From JAZGER01 sp036480335 (GTDB lineage: Bacteria; Pseudomonadota; Gammaproteobacteria; DSM-19610), in contig JAZGGH010000122.1 in assembly GCA_036480335.1 (NCBI GenBank), positions 1 through 53,180 of the forward strand: a stretch of DNA of 53,180 nt, given 5' to 3'. A program made the translations under genes and the position numbers. Below, one piece after another: positions 52,640 to 53,180 of this stretch; position 1 is the first letter of the stretch; each line of letters opens with the position of its first letter. Under the pieces are notes generated by a model. That model was given only the letters and a program-made list of their open reading frames with translations, was not told the origin of the DNA and did not search any database.

Positions 52640-53180
52640 ATGTTTCGCTCTATTAATAATAAACTTATTTATCCTATTACAATATTCATTGCTCTAACGC
52701 TCACCGCCTGTGGTGGTGGTAGCGGCGGTGGCAGTGATGGTGGCGTTACGCCGCCCCCGGCAGCGACAAAAGCAGATCTCTCCGGTTTAACGTTGTCTGC
52801 TGGAACGCTAATGCCACCTTTGCAGGCGGGTATAACCAGTCATACCGTTAATTCACCTGATGATGTTTCTGTTACGCCAGTCGCACAGACCGATGCAAGA
52901 ATGACAGTGAATGGAGCTGATGTTGACTCGGGCGAAACTGTTGCACTTGTAGAAGGCGCTAATACGATCGTTGTCACGCATCTTGATTTGACGAAAACGT
53001 ATACCATCACGATCAATCGCCTGGCAGCAAGTGCATTTAACCAGCCGGCTCGAAAGGCAGGTGCGGGTAAATTTGCAAAACAGGTCGCTTTAGATGGCAA
53101 TACTCTGGTTGTAGGTGCCCCCGACGCTAACACAGTGCATATTTTCGTTGCTGATGGTAGTGGTGCCTGGTTACCTGAGC
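52640..53180 (+). CDS. FG-GAP/cadherin-like lipoprotein, 5' part (cut by window edge)
   Basis: This is the first 180 residues of a protein that runs off the window. A signal peptide with lipobox LTAC is followed by a GGGSGGGSDGG linker and ADLSGLTLSAGTL, which opens a cadherin-like sandwich ending GANTIVVTHLDLTKTYTITINRL. The first FG-GAP-type repeat then begins (AGAGKFAKQVALDGNTLVVGAP). Domain order equals that of the divergent gene at 50556-52343, but residue identity is modest, so the two are old paralogues. AGGTAA precedes the ATG. Confidence 0.85.
   Translation, partial: MFRSINNKLIYPITIFIALTLTACGGGSGGGSDGGVTPPPAATKADLSGLTLSAGTLMPPLQAGITSHTVNSPDDVSVTPVAQTDARMTVNGADVDSGETVALVEGANTIVVTHLDLTKTYTITINRLAASAFNQPARKAGAGKFAKQVALDGNTLVVGAPDANTVHIFVADGSGAWLPE

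Overview
The window looks like chromosomal DNA from a gammaproteobacterium, probably marine or halotolerant. The conserved blocks support this: tsaC-topA-smg-dprA, def-fmt-rsmB-(DUF4390)-ntrYX-trkA-trkH, glnK-amt, and ccoNOQPGH are all typical of the class. A sucrose-osmolyte cluster of the type described in halotolerant methylotrophs and methanotrophs (sps-spp-fruK-ams) points to salt adaptation. A Methylophaga-like or Methylomicrobium-like methylotroph is a guess; no methylotrophy gene lies in the window.

Layout. 1-5453 (+): the end of a surface-polysaccharide (O-antigen-like) operon with an ABC-2 permease tail, a Wzt-type ATPase with a C-terminal extension, a TylF-type methyltransferase, two glycosyltransferases and a sugar-nucleotide epimerase/reductase. 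5518-7321 (-): comM and ubiK. 7368-10030 (+): a nitrogen module (outer-membrane protein, glnK, amt) behind two NtrC-type enhancer sites, a sigma-54 promoter and ending at a clear terminator. 10074-15392 (-): DUF2062, tsaC, topA, smg, dprA. 15571-17712 (+): a lipoprotein PQQ-type sugar dehydrogenase with two CXXCH haem motifs, sitting between dprA and the LysM gene. 17723-18751 (-): LysM protein. 18796-18941: a MITE-like repeat. 19073-28935 (+): def, fmt, rsmB, DUF4390, ntrY, ntrX, trkA, trkH. 29049-30900 (+): a lipoprotein, a tiny protein and a DUF808 protein. 30945-31767: an AT-rich patch with an orphan membrane protein and possible gene debris. 31768-37725 (+): sucrose synthesis and turnover. 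37752-40692 (+): a thioredoxin-fold DUF255 protein, a DUF3592 protein, the second MITE-like copy and a small protein. 40755-47113 (+): FNR-type sites, ompW, and the cbb3 oxidase operon with assembly genes. 47134-49717 (-): YidB-like protein and lytic transglycosylase. 49769-53180: TauE/SafE permease and two divergent FG-GAP/cadherin-like lipoproteins, the second cut by the window edge.

How the parts work together. K+ uptake (TrkAH) and sucrose synthesis would give the fast and slow phases of the salt response. GlnK-Amt handles ammonium under NtrC/sigma-54 control. The cbb3 oxidase gives respiration at low oxygen. The items most worth a second look are the glnA-like NtrC enhancer geometry upstream of glnK-amt, an NtrX whose Walker B acidic pair and GAFTGA loop are missing, the two near-identical 138-139 bp inverted-end repeats, a sucrose-phosphate synthase with a degenerate HAD domain, and the divergent pair of FG-GAP lipoproteins. 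No tRNA, rRNA or CRISPR array was seen.
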